Shown in pieces: positions 29,701 through 41,995 of a stretch of DNA of 64,000 nt. The position numbers were made by a program, and so were the translations under genes. The notes under the pieces were generated by a model. It saw only the letters and a program-made list of their open reading frames with translations. It was not told the origin of the DNA and made no database searches. Location of the stretch: positions 16,029,490-16,093,489 of the forward strand of contig NC_132899.1 in assembly GCF_030463535.1 (NCBI RefSeq). Direction: 5' to 3'. Origin of the DNA: Salminus brasiliensis. Lineage: Eukaryota; Chordata; Actinopteri; Characiformes; Bryconidae. The number at the start of each line of letters is the position of its first letter. Within the stretch, counting starts at the first letter, position 1.

Positions 29701-31685
29701 CATTTAGAAGAAGTTTCTTATTGTAATTTATCAGATTTCTAAAATCTAAAGAAAACAACTACATATTCATTTATAAGTAATTATAACCAAAACCAAAGAT
29801 AAATACATGGTATATGATTTAATAGTAAGAGGATGGAGAGGAGCTCTAGTTAAGCTCTGCAAAATACAACCTAGAAATGCAGCTCACGTTCAGCACGATT
29901 TTGAGGACACAACTGATGTATCCTTCCCCGCCTTCGGTTACTCACATTTCTCTGTGCACATGCAATGCAAAAGGGGAGGGGGGGGGGGGGTGCACCAACA
30001 AAATCGTGGAAAACTAATCCTCCGGAGCAGAGACAGATTTTAAATGTAAGTTTTTGTAATTATATTTCAATTCCGTCAAGAACTGAAAAACACAACGTTT
30101 TGCACTATTATAAGGAATGTACCGATAGAAATTACTTGGCATTCTATTGAAAGCTAAGATGTTTTTTCTTGTGCTGTGAAGCTTTTTTGGAGATACAAAG
30201 TTTTTGAGGGACAGGGTCGCCTTCTCCATGTTTCATTATGTTACAGACTTATTCTACAATAGGCAGATATTATTTTAGCCTCAAATATCTACAAACATCT
30301 ACACACAGTCACCAGTAATTACCAATGATTACATGAAAATATGCATCTTACTGACAGGTTATTTAGGGGGTACATATCTGTAAACACCCATAGCCTAATA
30401 TTTGGTTAATGCACCTTCAGCAGCTATTACAGCTTCAAGGCACTTTGGAAAAGAAGCTAATGGATGGCACTAGGTTTTTATCAGAGCAGAGAATGTTGTT
30501 TATGGTTGTTTATGGTTTGAGAGTCCTCTAGATGCCTTTTGGCAAACTCCAGATCATGTGCCTTTTATTAAAGAGTGGCTTCCGACTTACCACTCTAACA
30601 TAAAGGTGTGATTTGTGAAGTGCTACCTGGATGGTTGATCTTCCGAAAAGCTATCCCATCTTTATCCCATCTCCACAAGGATACGCTGGAGCAATGTCAC
30701 AGTGATTCTCATGTTCCTGCTCACCAAGCAGGCCTGGCCAAGGCCTGTCTTCCCTGACCGTTCTGTTTGGCTGGGTGGCCTGGTTTAGGAAGATTCTAGG
30801 TGATGTTAAACTTCTTCCATGATGCTGGCCTCTTTGCTCTTTGGGACCTGTAAAGCTGCAGTATTTTCTTGTACCCTTCTCCAGATCTATGCCTTGACAC
30901 AATCTTGTTTTTGAGGTCTGCAAATAATTCCTTTGACCCCATGGCTTGGAGTTTGCTTTGACATTTGACTGTGGGATCGTATATAGGCAGGTGTTGGCAA
31001 TCCCCAATCAATTGATCATGTCCAATAAATTGAATTTATGCCAGGTGGACTCCAATTAAGTTGTAGGGTTGTAGAACATCTCAGGCAGTATTGTATCGTG
31101 GAAACAAAATGCACCATAGCTCAGCTGGGTGTCATATCAAAGGGTGTGCACACTGGTGTACATATAATATTTTACATTTAGAGTTTTCATAAATCAGCAC
31201 AGATGCAAACCTTTCACTTTGTCATTGTGGGCTATTTCGCATAGAATTTAGTGAAAAATGAATTCAATCTAATGTAGAACAAGTCTGTAACATAATAAAA
31301 CGAGAAGAAGGTGAAGGTGCAAGCAAACTTTCATATACATAGAATCTTGAGAACTGTGAAGGGGAGGACTACCTGTGCTTCAAATTAATTAAAAACAAAC
31401 AGACATGACAGTTAATACAGTGTTGCTGTCCCCATCCCAGTACTGATAAAAGCCACAAAGCCAAACAGAAGAACCTTGCTGACTCTTGTGCCTCTTCTCG
31501 TCCAGGGAGATTCAGGTGGGCCTCTGCTGTGCCAGCTAGGCCGGGACCGATGGGAAGTCCATGGCGTGGTCAGTTTCGGCCCAATTGGCTGCACAGTGGA
31601 GAACAAGCCCAGCGTCTTCACTCGCACTGCTGCTTACATCCCCTGGATCGAGGCCACCCGCATCAGGGACTTCTTCCTGCACTGA
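26766..31685 (+). CDS. Elastase-like S1 serine protease, complete six-exon gene
   Basis: Exons 26766-26889, 28078-28187, 28281-28375, 28972-29252, 29379-29542 and 31506-31685 join in phase to 317 residues. A Leu-rich signal peptide (residues 1-~23) is followed by a propeptide and the activation site R59/I-V-S-G. The triad is His106 (L-T-A-A-H-C), Asp160 (Y-D-I-A-L) and Ser261 (G-D-S-G-G-P). A propeptide Cys (C47) can pair with the catalytic chain, as in chymotrypsin and elastase 2. The region [18 protein letters not shown] is closest to pancreatic elastases. The S1 base (chymotrypsin 189) is Ala, not Asp, so trypsin-like cleavage is unlikely and small or hydrophobic P1 residues are expected. 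The propeptide (~36 residues) is much longer than in standard elastases, so I do not assign a cela symbol. Secreted; substrate unknown. Confidence 0.9.
27165..27560. mobile_element. hAT-like MITE in intron 1 of the protease gene
   Basis: Shares its left half (GGTATGAAAATGAATGGTTATCATA and following; degenerate) and AT-rich interior with 41565-41995. Terminal motifs of the TGGTATG/CATACC type occur. Exact ends not resolved. Confidence 0.45.
28500..28570. repeat. Imperfect palindrome in intron 3 of the protease gene
   Basis: GAGGAACCTCTTAAGGTGCT is mirrored about 20 bases later by AAGCACCGTAAGAGGTTCCT, so the region can form a long hairpin. It is probably the core of a palindromic MITE rather than an RNA gene. 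Confidence 0.5.
30219..31312. mobile_element. TIR-flanked DNA transposon of about 1.1 kb in the last protease intron
   Basis: The left end (CCTTCT...ATTATGTTACAGACTT) and the inverted right end agree over about 40 bases with few mismatches. The interior contains no intact transposase. The element fills most of the 1.96-kb intron between exons 5 and 6. Superfamily not assigned. Confidence 0.65.
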
Positions 31686-32600
31686 TCTCCATGACTTCAG
31701 TGACCTCTATGTTCATCTTCATAAGGAGAACAGTGATGGTGCGACTCTCCAGGCCTGGGCCTAGTTCCCCAGACAAAAACACAAACACAGACATACACAT
31801 GCTCAATTACCTGTACTCTGTGTCCTGAGCACCAGTAGAGCACTTATTGCCATCAGGCACCAAAGTTAAGACGCTTCAATGCTACGCTTGTAAGATTGCC
31901 ATGCTCTTTAATGACAAGAACACAAGACACCAAGTTCTTAACTGCTACTTTCAAAGTCATGCTGGCCTACACCTCCTGCTCGGCCAGCCCAAAGCTGTCT
32001 TTTAAAAAAAAAAATACAAAACCTTAAGCAATTCTGGTGTCAAAGTCTATTTTCAACAATGGATTTGGCCCAAGACAGCGGACTCCTGGCATTGTTGTTC
32101 TTGTGGTACGTGGCTTGCACAGCTCCTTTTAGTAGTTCTGCTAAAAAGGCAGAACTGCAGACTGCCTCTGAAGATCCCCAAATACTATGGAAAAAACCCT
32201 AAGTGAGGACTCTGCCAGGACAAGATATTTACACTTCGACACCTGGTTTTGTGGTACTTCACTACTCTGTACAGGGTCATCAAGAGGTGCCAAGATCAGC
32301 ACTACAATACATCCTCCTTTTAGTTTAGCTGCAGACACATCAAAGCTGCTGCTGATTTGACTGATTTTGGCATGCAGTATTAGGAATGCAAACGGGAAAA
32401 TATCCCTCAAGTTCACTGTAAACACTGGATGTATCTGACATCCTATCTACAAATAAACAAATCTGTGAAATACCAAGTTTTTGTTCAAGCAGAAATGATT
32501 CACTACTGTTCAAATACATCTAGGCTGTGCTATTCACAAACTCCATAAAGCAGTAAGCCAGCATAATAAAACAAAATAACAGCTGAAGATTTTATGGCAT
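31686..32600 (+). terminator. 3'UTR and poly(A) signals of the protease gene
   Basis: Non-coding sequence after the TGA. AATAAA at 32452-32457 is the best poly(A) signal (UTR about 0.8 kb); a second lies near 32568. Confidence 0.5.
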
Positions 32601-32796
32601 GTGGGTAAGGGGATAAGGGGAAAATGCTGTCCTATCAGAAACCAAACCACTGAAGCTTAATGAAGCTAAAGATTTATGAATCACCTTCTCTAAATGCCAG
32701 CAATTATCTCAAGAGTTGTACTTTATCATCTGAGCCATTAAACTGATAGTGGAACGCATAGGAAAATAATCATCTGTGTATTTTCAGCATTACAGA

Positions 32797-33255
32797 TACA
32801 CTATATGGACAGAAGTATAGGGACACCTACAATAGCTCTTTATAATATACCATTCTAATCCATGGACATTAATATGGTATATGTTCTTCCCTTTGCTGCT
32901 CTAACTGCAGGTTTGGAACCCTGTTGTTTTTGAGTCAGCAGAGCGTTGCTGATATTTACGCACGATGCACCTCCGCACTCAGCTTCCACTATTCAATAAT
33001 ACCACTCTCAGTCGATCTAGAAGGAAAGAAATTTCACTAACCGACTTGTTGCAACAGTGGCATCCTCTTACAGTATCACACTGGAATTCAGGGAGCTCTT
33101 TAGAACCACCCATTCTTTCACTACTGTGTGTAAAGGCAGCCTGCATGGCTAGGTACTTGATTTTATACACCTGTGTGTGTATAAAAGGGTTTGAATAAGA
33201 CACCTGAATTCAACAATTATGAGGCATATCCAAATGCTTTTGTCCATATAGTGTA
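32797..33255. mobile_element. Complete Tc1/mariner MITE with TA target duplication
   Basis: TA plus CACTATATGGACAGAAGTAT at the left is mirrored by CTTTTGTCCATATAGTG plus TA at the right, 459 bp in all. There is no transposase. The TIR is of the same type as the MITEs at 24559 and 51884. Confidence 0.8.
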
Positions 33256-34110
33256 CATGTAACCTCTGTATAGGGTTTCAAATACATTAAACACATCAAA
33301 TGCTGGAATTCAATAAAAACATCATCAAACATCACTTTGAAACATTGGTCACATCTACACATCTGTTCTACACCACTAGTATTCTGTTGGGTTGTATTTA
33401 GTCAATCATCTGCCAAAATCTGGTGTAGTTTCCTTATCACCATGCTACCTATTACTATTATAGTTTTATATTTATTTTTATTATACTAAAAATACAAAGC
33501 TTTAATTCCTGAAAATAACCGTAAAGTGTGTTACTCAAGCTTTTGGTAAGAACAATCTACTAACACCATGAGCATGAGCTTAAAAATGAACCATTATACT
33601 TTTATTTAAGTATAGAGCTGATTAAATTAGCTTAGACACATCTGACCACATATAAAGATACAATTGTCAAACATTTGGCCAAAACCTGATTGTGAACACT
33701 TGCATGAACCTGGTATGCACACTGTCTGCTCAATGTCTTGGTGCATGTGGTCTGTTTGCAAGGGGTACAGGTGTGCAGTAACATTACAATCTTGAACAGA
33801 TTCATATTACACTGCGGGATTGACCATTGCATGACTGACTTCAGTTTAAGCCCAACACTGCCCGAGATGCCCTCTTAATTTAAAGACATATTTTGTAAAT
33901 ATGGCCAAGAGGAGTTCAGCACATTTAAGGCAGCTGATTTCTGCCTTTTTGGTAATGAACATTACACAACACAGTTTCAAACAAGCTCAAAAACAGATGT
34001 GGTGGTCCAAGGATCCAAAAAGGTCAACCGCTGTTGCTCCTCTGAATGGGAGGAGGCCGTTGACAAAAGGTTAAGAGTCAAATTGTCCATGGTTTGAGCT
34101 CTGGTCCTCT

Positions 34111-36015
34111 TTAATATCGTGAAGGTGTTGTGCCTTTAAGATGATCCCAGTTGTTGTACAGGGCATACAACCCTGACAAGACTAACCCAGCAAGGCCTCC
34201 TCTGGCGACTCCTTTGAGACCACCTGATAACGCAGACATTAAATGAAGAAATTAACAACACACAACATTTAGACTTTAAAGTCTGTTTTTCTATGGATCA
34301 CTGTAAATTCAAATTGCCTTGTAACTCACTTGTGGATTTATACATCATCCCTGTTAATGTTCCAGCAGTTATTGTGTTAAGGTCATCCTCTGCTCCCCTG
34401 GCTTTCTCAATGGCTACTCCAAACACACTATACAACAGAGCTGTGAAAGAAGACAAGCATGGAGGATTTATTTTCTGCATTACTCTGCCTCTTAATACAC
34501 ACCGTTTTAACAAATGTATTGCTGGGATTTCTTACCAACTGATCCTAGTGTGTTAGCCCATGATGCACCCTGCCGTGTGACCAGGTTTAAAATCCTGAAA
34601 GAAAACAGAGATTAGAAAAAAAAGAAAAACTACTGATAGTCATCAGAATTAAGACCTAAAACTTCTGTTTACATTTCACTTAGGGTTTCTTAACAATATC
34701 AAATTTATACACGCAAACACTTACTGTACGTTTCTAGGTTTTGACCAGGTCATGTCTCTGGTCTCCTTCAGGCCCATACGAAGTCCATTCAGTGTTCCAA
34801 AAGCAGCACCTACAAAAGCATTAAACACAGCCCTTTAATCAACAGTCCTAGGTGTGGCTATTAAGCTTAGTGCATGTAAACAATTAAAACTGATTGGGTT
34901 ATTGTAAAGCTATAGAAGTAGATACTGTAAGTCTGCCCATTTAAGAGGTTAATAAAGAAAGACCACAGAAAAGACATTACCTGTTATACAAGACCCTCCA
35001 ATTGTGAAGAAGGCCAGCTCAAATCTGCCACGGGTTTTGTTTGCTCCAGTTGGCAGTATGAACTCATCTGTGTCCTAAGAAAAATCAGACATGTGACAAA
35101 TTGAGTGTCACAGCTACCTTACTGGCATTTTACATTAAAGCAACTACTGGATATAATGGTGTGTGTTCTTGACAATGTTTCAAACCAATTTCAGACCCTA
35201 AATTACTGAGTGCGTTTAAATCTCCAAAGATCTGAGTTCATACAACATTACTGGACTGGCACAGAAAGATTTTATTCAAAATGAAAACCTGAAGGAAAAA
35301 AACTACATGTCTTTTATTCAAGTACATTTAGATGTCAAAGACAGACAATTTATAACAGTCTCTGTTCTTACACTGACCTGCACCAGGTAGCGAGGGTCAA
35401 CGTTGAGGTAGGGCGAGAGTGGGCTCATTCCAGTCACTGTGGGGGGGATTAATTGATTATTGAGTATTCAGAATATTTCCACAGAGAACCAAGGAGATTT
35501 CTTCTATAACTGATCTGTGTTTTACATGTGTTTAGGCAATCTCCTCTCTCTCACTGGGAAGCAGCTAGCCTATACCTGTACCTGTAGATGCAAGTACCTA
35601 TAACAGTCAGACCCGTTGAAAGAAGGTGAGACTTAGAGAGACCTGTTTAAAGCTGTAGAAATCAGGACATAGAGCTGCTAACGAGTGGCGGCTGTAGATG
35701 TGAGCACTGATGTAAAATCAACGCGAAACTTTACACAGTCAGAAGTCCCGGACAGGTAGCTACATTTTTAAATCCAAGAGAGGACATGTCCGTAAAGAAG
35801 AGGACGTATGGTCACCCTACAGCGACACAGACATACGGCCAACGAATCTGAAGGCCACTCTGACACTTGGCTAGCAGTTAGCTACCATGCTAACCCAGGG
35901 GCTACTTACGCGGCACTCCGGCAAGCTCTGTGTTTGTATATTCCGGTGCTCCACCGCCAAAAAGACCACCGAGTCCGCCTTTAAAAGACCCTGAACCCGC
36001 CGTGTTGTTGTCCAT
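34111..36015 (-). CDS. timm23: TIMM23, mitochondrial inner-membrane import channel subunit
   Basis: Seven exons: 35910-36015, 35378-35436, 34981-35074, 34725-34809, 34536-34594, 34330-34440 and 34111-34223. Phases agree and give 208 residues plus TAA (human: 209). The Gly-rich intermembrane-space start is followed by the conserved P-L-S-P-Y-L-N-V-D-P-R-Y-L segment. The Tim17/22/23 membrane domain then holds R-G-R-F-E-L-A-F-F-T-I-G-G, G-A-A-F-G-T-L-N-G-L-R, Y-S-V-F-G-V-A-I-E-K-A-R-G-A-E-D-D and the end Y-A-L-Y-N-N-W-D. TIM23 is the voltage-sensitive core of the presequence translocase and works with TIM17, TIM50 and the PAM motor (established). The gene appears intact. A possible poly(A) signal (AATAAA on the minus strand) lies near 33603. 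Confidence 0.96.
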
Positions 36016-36420
36016 GACTTCTCCACTGAAGCGAGGCTGCTGTTAACCTTAGCTAAAGTCAGACCGAAGAGGATCTTGTAGACTTCCCACCAGAGCCGGG
36101 GTCGGGGGGGGGGTTTCAGTAGATACAGAGTGTACGACCTTCCTTACTTGTTTGGTTTAAAGGACAGACCGAATTATTAACTGTGAACTGAGGGAGTTGG
36201 TGTTTTTCGGCCGCTGGTAAGGAAGAGCATCCCTGACCTCCACCACGCGCTGCTGCCGGAAAACTGAAGGACAGTGCTTACGTAACAATGTCGTGAAATA
36301 ATGCTGCGTCGGGTGCTCGTTGAAAGACACGCCCACAAGCACGAACAGCGCTGCAGCTCGCTTTACTGTATTCATCAGCACACAGGAGCACGCGCGGTCT
36401 GTGCTTTCTGGATCATGAGG
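36016..36420 (-). promoter_or_regulatory. timm23 promoter region
   Basis: CpG-containing, GC-richer sequence directly upstream of the timm23 start. It contains the palindrome TTACGTAA at 36278-36285, a consensus for CREB/C-EBP or PAR-bZIP factors. Functional use is inferred. Confidence 0.4.
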
Positions 36421-36559
36421 TGCAGTTTACACCTAATACAGTGTACGTTTTAACGTCACTTTTACACGATGTACAGTGTGTAAAATCTGTACATTTAAAT
36501 GAACTAAAAGTATATTTTAGTAAGTATATAAGTAAGGTAATACGTATATTAAGTAATCG

Positions 36560-36872
36560 GACACTATTCTGTTCATCAGTATGTACTGCCACACAGCTCT
36601 GTCATCTGCACTGCCACTTTAAAACTCTATACTGTAATGATACCCCAGGATGCCTTACATCACTACATTATATTAATGTAGTTACTGCACTGTTACATTA
36701 CACATAATTCATTCTGTATATTACATTATATTAATGTAATTATTACTGCACTACAATCACTTTTTACGCTTTTATGCCTCTATCATGCTGCTCTCTTGTT
36801 TGATTTTGCTGCTGTAAAAACTGACTTTCCCTGTGGGATAAATAAAGTGATCTATCTATCTATCTATCTGAT
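36560..36872 (+). mobile_element. LINE/SINE-type 3' tail ending in a (CTAT)n repeat
   Basis: The sequence ends TTTCCCTGTGGGATAAATAA followed by AGTGATCTATCTATCTATC. This arrangement is typical of the 3' tail of abundant fish non-LTR elements, whose ends carry a short tandem repeat. No reverse transcriptase is present. Family not assigned. Confidence 0.45.
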
Positions 36873-37229
36873 CTATTAGCTAGTAAGATACAATAAGTAT
36901 GTAAATGTATATTTATGATATAATCTAGGGGAAAGACAAATACACATTTAAATAGATAAATATCGAATAATTCTTATTATACATTTTTACATATTCAAGA
37001 AAATACATAAAAGCACATTTTTAATAATAAAAAAGAAAATAATAAAATAAATCATTCAAGAATACACAATACAAGAATGTCAGGCCACAATTTAGTAGGA
37101 TGGGGCAAAACAAACACAGAGCAGTTTCCGGCGGCCGTCCCTGTGCCCTGTTCTTCACACTGCATGACTCCGTGAGGTTCTGTTACAGCACTTTAAATAT
37201 TACAGTAACAGCTGTTAAATGGTTGTATT

Positions 37230-37271
<42 letters not shown>

Positions 37272-39044
37272 TAACAATTATGTAATAATATATGTCTAAT
37301 ATGAACGTATTCTTAGTGAAGGTCTGGCAGGCATCCAGACACATGGTAGTGTAGGTTCTGACAGTGTTTGTGTTGTATTCGCTAACAGGTGAACAAAGCC
37401 ATCCTGTTGCTAAATGTAAATTCTTGATAGCTGCTGTTTGCTTTATTGGACGCTAGATGGCAGTCAAGGGCGAATTAAACCTTTTTTTGGTGTCGTCCCA
37501 TAAATTTGCATTTTTACAAGTTTATTAGAGCGGACTTGGAGAACCAGAACTGCTACATGTATTTCAAATGGTAAAAAACCCATTACTACAAAAACAGCAG
37601 CTCTTAAAAACATACTAAAACACTAAAGTTTAACACCTCCCTGTAGTCTGGTCCACGTCCTCTGGGATCATAAGTGATAAACTCTGGCAGTATTGCAATG
37701 TGGGAGGAAGGTCTGTTGAATCCAGTCACTATAGCTGTTTTTCCCCTTGTGCTTTCTTTCTCTTTCTATTCCACCCCTTGAGGTGGAGCAATAACGTTTG
37801 CCATTGTTGTCATTCTGTGAGCTCAGACTTCCTGGCATCCACACTAAATTATCCAGGGCTTTCTGTGGGAGCAGAAACGGCTCACTGTTCCCCAACAAAA
37901 AGGGCATTCACAGCCAGTGGATGGCCTCCCATAGGCAGCCCACAGTGCTGAAGAGACACTAAAGCAGCAGAACAGAGACTGAGGGCTCCCTGTGGAAAAT
38001 GGCCGCAGTGGGAAATGAGTGTGATGTCATCATAATGAATCTCTCAGTATGTCTCTTTTTTATCTCCAGTGTCTCGCTCTCATTGTATCACTGTGTTTTA
38101 CTTCAGCCACTTGTTTTTTGAGAGATCCTGAGATTTTTCAGCATTCCAGAACTCAAGCACAAACACGATATGTACACACAGACACACACACACACACATA
38201 CACACCAGTAGCACCCCAAAGGACTGTGTTACCATGGAGATATGAAAGCTGTGCAGTGCCTCTGTTCTTAAAACTGGTTTGGAAGAGATGAGAGGAGGGC
38301 GTAAGGGGCCTTTTACAAAGCTTCTCCGAAATCTTTCAGATAAGGATTTAAAAACATCACACACTTCACAAGCTTTCTGAATCACAGTAACACACATGGC
38401 CCTGGTTTTCACTCTGGTAGGAGAGATATGAAAAACAAAAATGGGATTTTAAGGGAAAGAACATAAAAGTTGAACAACAAGCATAACTTATTTTCATGAC
38501 TTCACAGCAAGGCAGGAACTTCAGCAAACCTCAGCCGCTATTGGTTCGGGTAAGGTTATAGAAAATGGGATAAAAAATTAGAAGTTAAATATCTAACTAT
38601 TGTTAAGTATATATGACAGGGCATGCAATATGGTCTGGTTTAAAATTGTTTCTCAGTCATACTTAAAACCCACCTAATAAATATATTTAAATACACATAA
38701 ATACACTTTACAGCATAAGGCAAAATAATCAAGTTACACAAAAGCAATAGTTTACCTTTAGATCCTCAATTCAAACAATACAGTACACAAGTAATATAGT
38801 TTACTGTTAATGTAAAATAAACTAGAATAGTAAATTGGCCAAATCATCATGAGGTTATCATTCAATTACACAGCACCACAGAAATCCTAGCAGAAGAGAA
38901 TCGCTGTAGATCTTTTTTTTTTTTTTTTAAAGTGATTAGATGAAAAACGATCAAATGAGTCCTTGGAGACCCTTTCAACATTCATTCTCCTTGATTTTTT
39001 TATTAACAAGATTTCTCTATCTAAGCAGGAGTTAGATGTAGTCC
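36873..39044. other. Intergenic spacer between timm23 and the quaking 3' end
   Basis: AT-rich, with an AAT trinucleotide repeat at 37234-37270 and a short CA repeat near 38180. The overlapping open frames at 37670-37950 and 38050-38410 have no splice or similarity support. Confidence 0.4.
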
Positions 39045-39385
39045 TTGATCCAGTTGCTTGTCTCATCTCATTTATACTCTCCTCAGGGCTGGTGGCCAGT
39101 GCTGTTGCTGCTATTGGATGCTGGCAGCCAGACTCTCCTCTCCCACCAGGTTTGGGCAGTGTCCAGGCATGAGGAGCCAGAGTGGGGGGTCAGACTGGAG
39201 CCAGAGCCGAGGCCCCATCCCCCGAGAGCAGGCAGGAAGGGCAGGGAGCGTCCAGAGGAGGAGAGGAAGAGGAGTGGAGGAGGAGACAGAGGGGAATGGG
39301 ACATAAAGCAGAGCTCTGAGGCATCCTGCTGCTCTGCAGCATTACAGTGTGAGTGTGTAGGTGCGGCTATGACCCAAACCACCTT

Positions 39386-39388
<3 letters not shown>
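39045..39388 (+). other. Orphan GC-rich open frame with an upstream acceptor-like site
   Basis: A + frame is open for about 115 codons after an acceptor-like site (CTCTCCTCAG, 39078-39087) and then runs into a TA microsatellite. The middle is Arg/Glu/Pro-rich. No known domain is recognised. It could be a lone exon, a GC-rich element, or chance. Confidence 0.2.

Positions 39389-39448
<60 letters not shown>
39389..39448. repeat. (TA)n microsatellite
   Basis: About 30 TA units. A second shorter TA run lies at 39582-39600. Confidence 0.9.
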
Positions 39449-39451
<3 letters not shown>

Positions 39452-39639
39452 AATTTTAGCTTTGGCACATTTGGCCTTGTACGTTTTTACTGAGAAGTAA
39501 TAAGCACAGCCTTTGTAGCTAATTAAACATGAAACACTGTATTCTTTGCAAATTTTGACGCAAAGGTACTCTGTGTTTCTATTATATATATATATATATA
39601 AACATAATTAATGTAGTTTATGTAAAAGCTTGGGTACTT

Positions 39640-40235
39640 TATAGAGTGAGCACTTCACAGCTTCAAAGTCTTTCAGTCCTCTTTTTAAAAAGGTCTTTAG
39701 TTCTGAGATCTTCCTGGGTCATCCACAGATTTGCTATGATATTTAGGTCAGGGGACTGTGAGGGTCATTCCACAAGCTTCAGTTTGAGTCTCTGCAGGTA
39801 GTTCATGTTGGATTCTTATGTGTGTTGAGGATCATTGTTCTGCTGTAAACAGCTATCCTCTTTTTATCTTCAGCATTGGGTACACCTGCACCACCACCCC
39901 TGAAAATTCCTGAAGGTCTTTTGCAATCAAATAGGGTTTTTGATTAGTCTTTATGGCAATCCTATGAGAAGCTCTCTTTGAGAGCTTTCTTGGTCTTTCA
40001 GTCCTCAAATTGATATCCTCTGTTCCTGTTTACTGCCATTTCTTAATTACACCAACAACTAAGGAAATGACTAATGACTACCCGAAAATGCTTTGCTATC
40101 TTCTTATAGCCTTCTCCTGCTTTGTGGGCATCAGTTAAGGCCTTTGACCTTACCTCATAGTTATCTATGAGCTCAAATCTCTTGGGATACTTAAACATTC
40201 ATAATGATTAGTGAGAATAAGCAAATACCAGGACG
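39640..40235 (-). mobile_element. Decayed Tc1/mariner transposase relic
   Basis: Read on the minus strand, the segment around 39730-39850 resembles the N-D-P-K-H and S-P-D-L-N-P-I-E-N-L-W blocks of Tc1-type transposases in broken frames. The codon for the last catalytic Glu appears changed to Ala (I-I-A-N-L-W). Inactive. Confidence 0.5.
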
Positions 40236-40519
40236 CTAAATATATATTTTGAAATATATATTATTCAAAGTGTAGTTGTGAATGTGTGTGATGAACCTGT
40301 CAGCTGTGCATAAAAACCTCTAAAATTTATATGGGGGTATATGGGCATTCCTCATTGTTTACATAGGGAGGCTCAGTTATTATGCTAATAATAATAATAA
40401 TGCCTGTAATAATGTTGTGCTGATGTTTACGCATTGATGCCTCTTAGATCTTTACACCAAAACAATTGGACAATGTGAGTAAACATGGATGGTTTCCTCC
40501 CTTACATAAACTTTGATGG

Positions 40520-40521
<2 letters not shown>

Positions 40522-40554
<33 letters not shown>
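40522..40554. repeat. (GT)n microsatellite
   Basis: About 16 GT units. Confidence 0.9.
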
Positions 40555-40555
<1 letters not shown>

Positions 40556-41564
40556 AAACAGCTGTCTCGCACAGTGGAGGGGAAGTGTTCCTCGAAGTCT
40601 CCTGTGTTCTGTGTGAGCCCCCAGGAGAACATTCCACACCCACTCCACATCCTCCTGCTGGACATGCCTTCTTTGTGCTCATTGTTTCATATCATGTGCA
40701 GTTTATTCAGCCACAGTAAACCACACAAGTATTGACACTCCTCCTATCGCCTGATAGCAAAACAATGCACTACTCAAACAAAGTATTTTATTATGTATAG
40801 AAAAACATTATGCCTTTTATATGAATGTGACAATTTTAAGTAGTTGTTTTGTGAACAAAATAATTGACTCAAATCTACCACATTCCCCAAATACTGTTAA
40901 TCAATCAAGACGTGTTAGGTGCCTAAGGGCTTTTGTAGTGGTTCTCCTGGAGCTACAAGGCTAATGTAGCTAACAAGTATTAAAGAGTGATGCACTCTAA
41001 TTAGCATTGTGCAAACTGCACGCATAAATCATCACACTTGCCCAGTCTCAAACTGTGGTGGGCTGTTAAGTGATCTCAACTAGACTGATTTATGTGGTTT
41101 ATGTTTTTTATGTACCAGATTTCTTTTAGGCCATCATTTTCCAACCTCTTTTCATCTCTTTTGTAAATTATTATTTGAATTTGAACATTTAATTTAAAAT
41201 TGTTTTGTCATTACTGTGTTTTCTGATTGAGCATTGTGTATTATAGAATGCTTTATTCATTGTTTTTTAAAGCCGTAATAAAACAAACAATTTAAACAAG
41301 CTTTTTTTTTTCGCAGCTTAATTTCCGTATATGGGCTGTATAAACTGGTGATTGAACTTTAGTGAACTACTACTCTGTGCACTACCCCAAACATATTTAC
41401 TCAGTGAAAGTGTGGTTGTTGTTTTTTTTGGGCCCTTTAAGTTATAGTTGTAAAGGATATTAGACACAGTTTTTCAGTAACCTTACAGTAAATAAAGACC
41501 TTTTGTAGTTTATAAAAAAATCCTGGGTGTAATTGTTGGAGTTTATTGACTACGGCTGCAGTGG

Positions 41565-41995
41565 TGTGCTGGTCACATGTACTATGGTATGAAAATTGAT
41601 GGTTATCATACTGTGTACATTTGCTTAATACTGGTATTGGAAAAAATACAGCCTAATTCAAAACACAAAAGAATCCCACTAATAAACGAGAAAATAATCA
41701 GCACATTAATATATTATAAAAGTAATCATTAGCAGAGAAACAAAATAGTTCAGAAGTAGCAAGACTCATTCACTTTATTTATTTATTTATTTTTAAAAGG
41801 AAGACATTTTACACATACACATAGTTTCATTAATCAAATCATTTTAATTATAGTTAATATTTTGTTCATTCATTGAATAGTATGTAAATAATAATAATAA
41901 GAGGAAAAAGAAGAATACAAAGAAGAAGCAAAACCATGATATTTTTGTGACTGTTATCATGCCATGATGATCTCATACCGTTGCAATCCTACTAT
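41565..41995. mobile_element. hAT-like MITE, second copy of the 27.2-kb family
   Basis: Shares the TATGGTATGAAAATTGATGG left part and an AT-rich interior with 27165-27560, and ends with CATACCGTTGCAATCCTACT, which is roughly inverted to the left terminus. No coding capacity. Confidence 0.5.
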
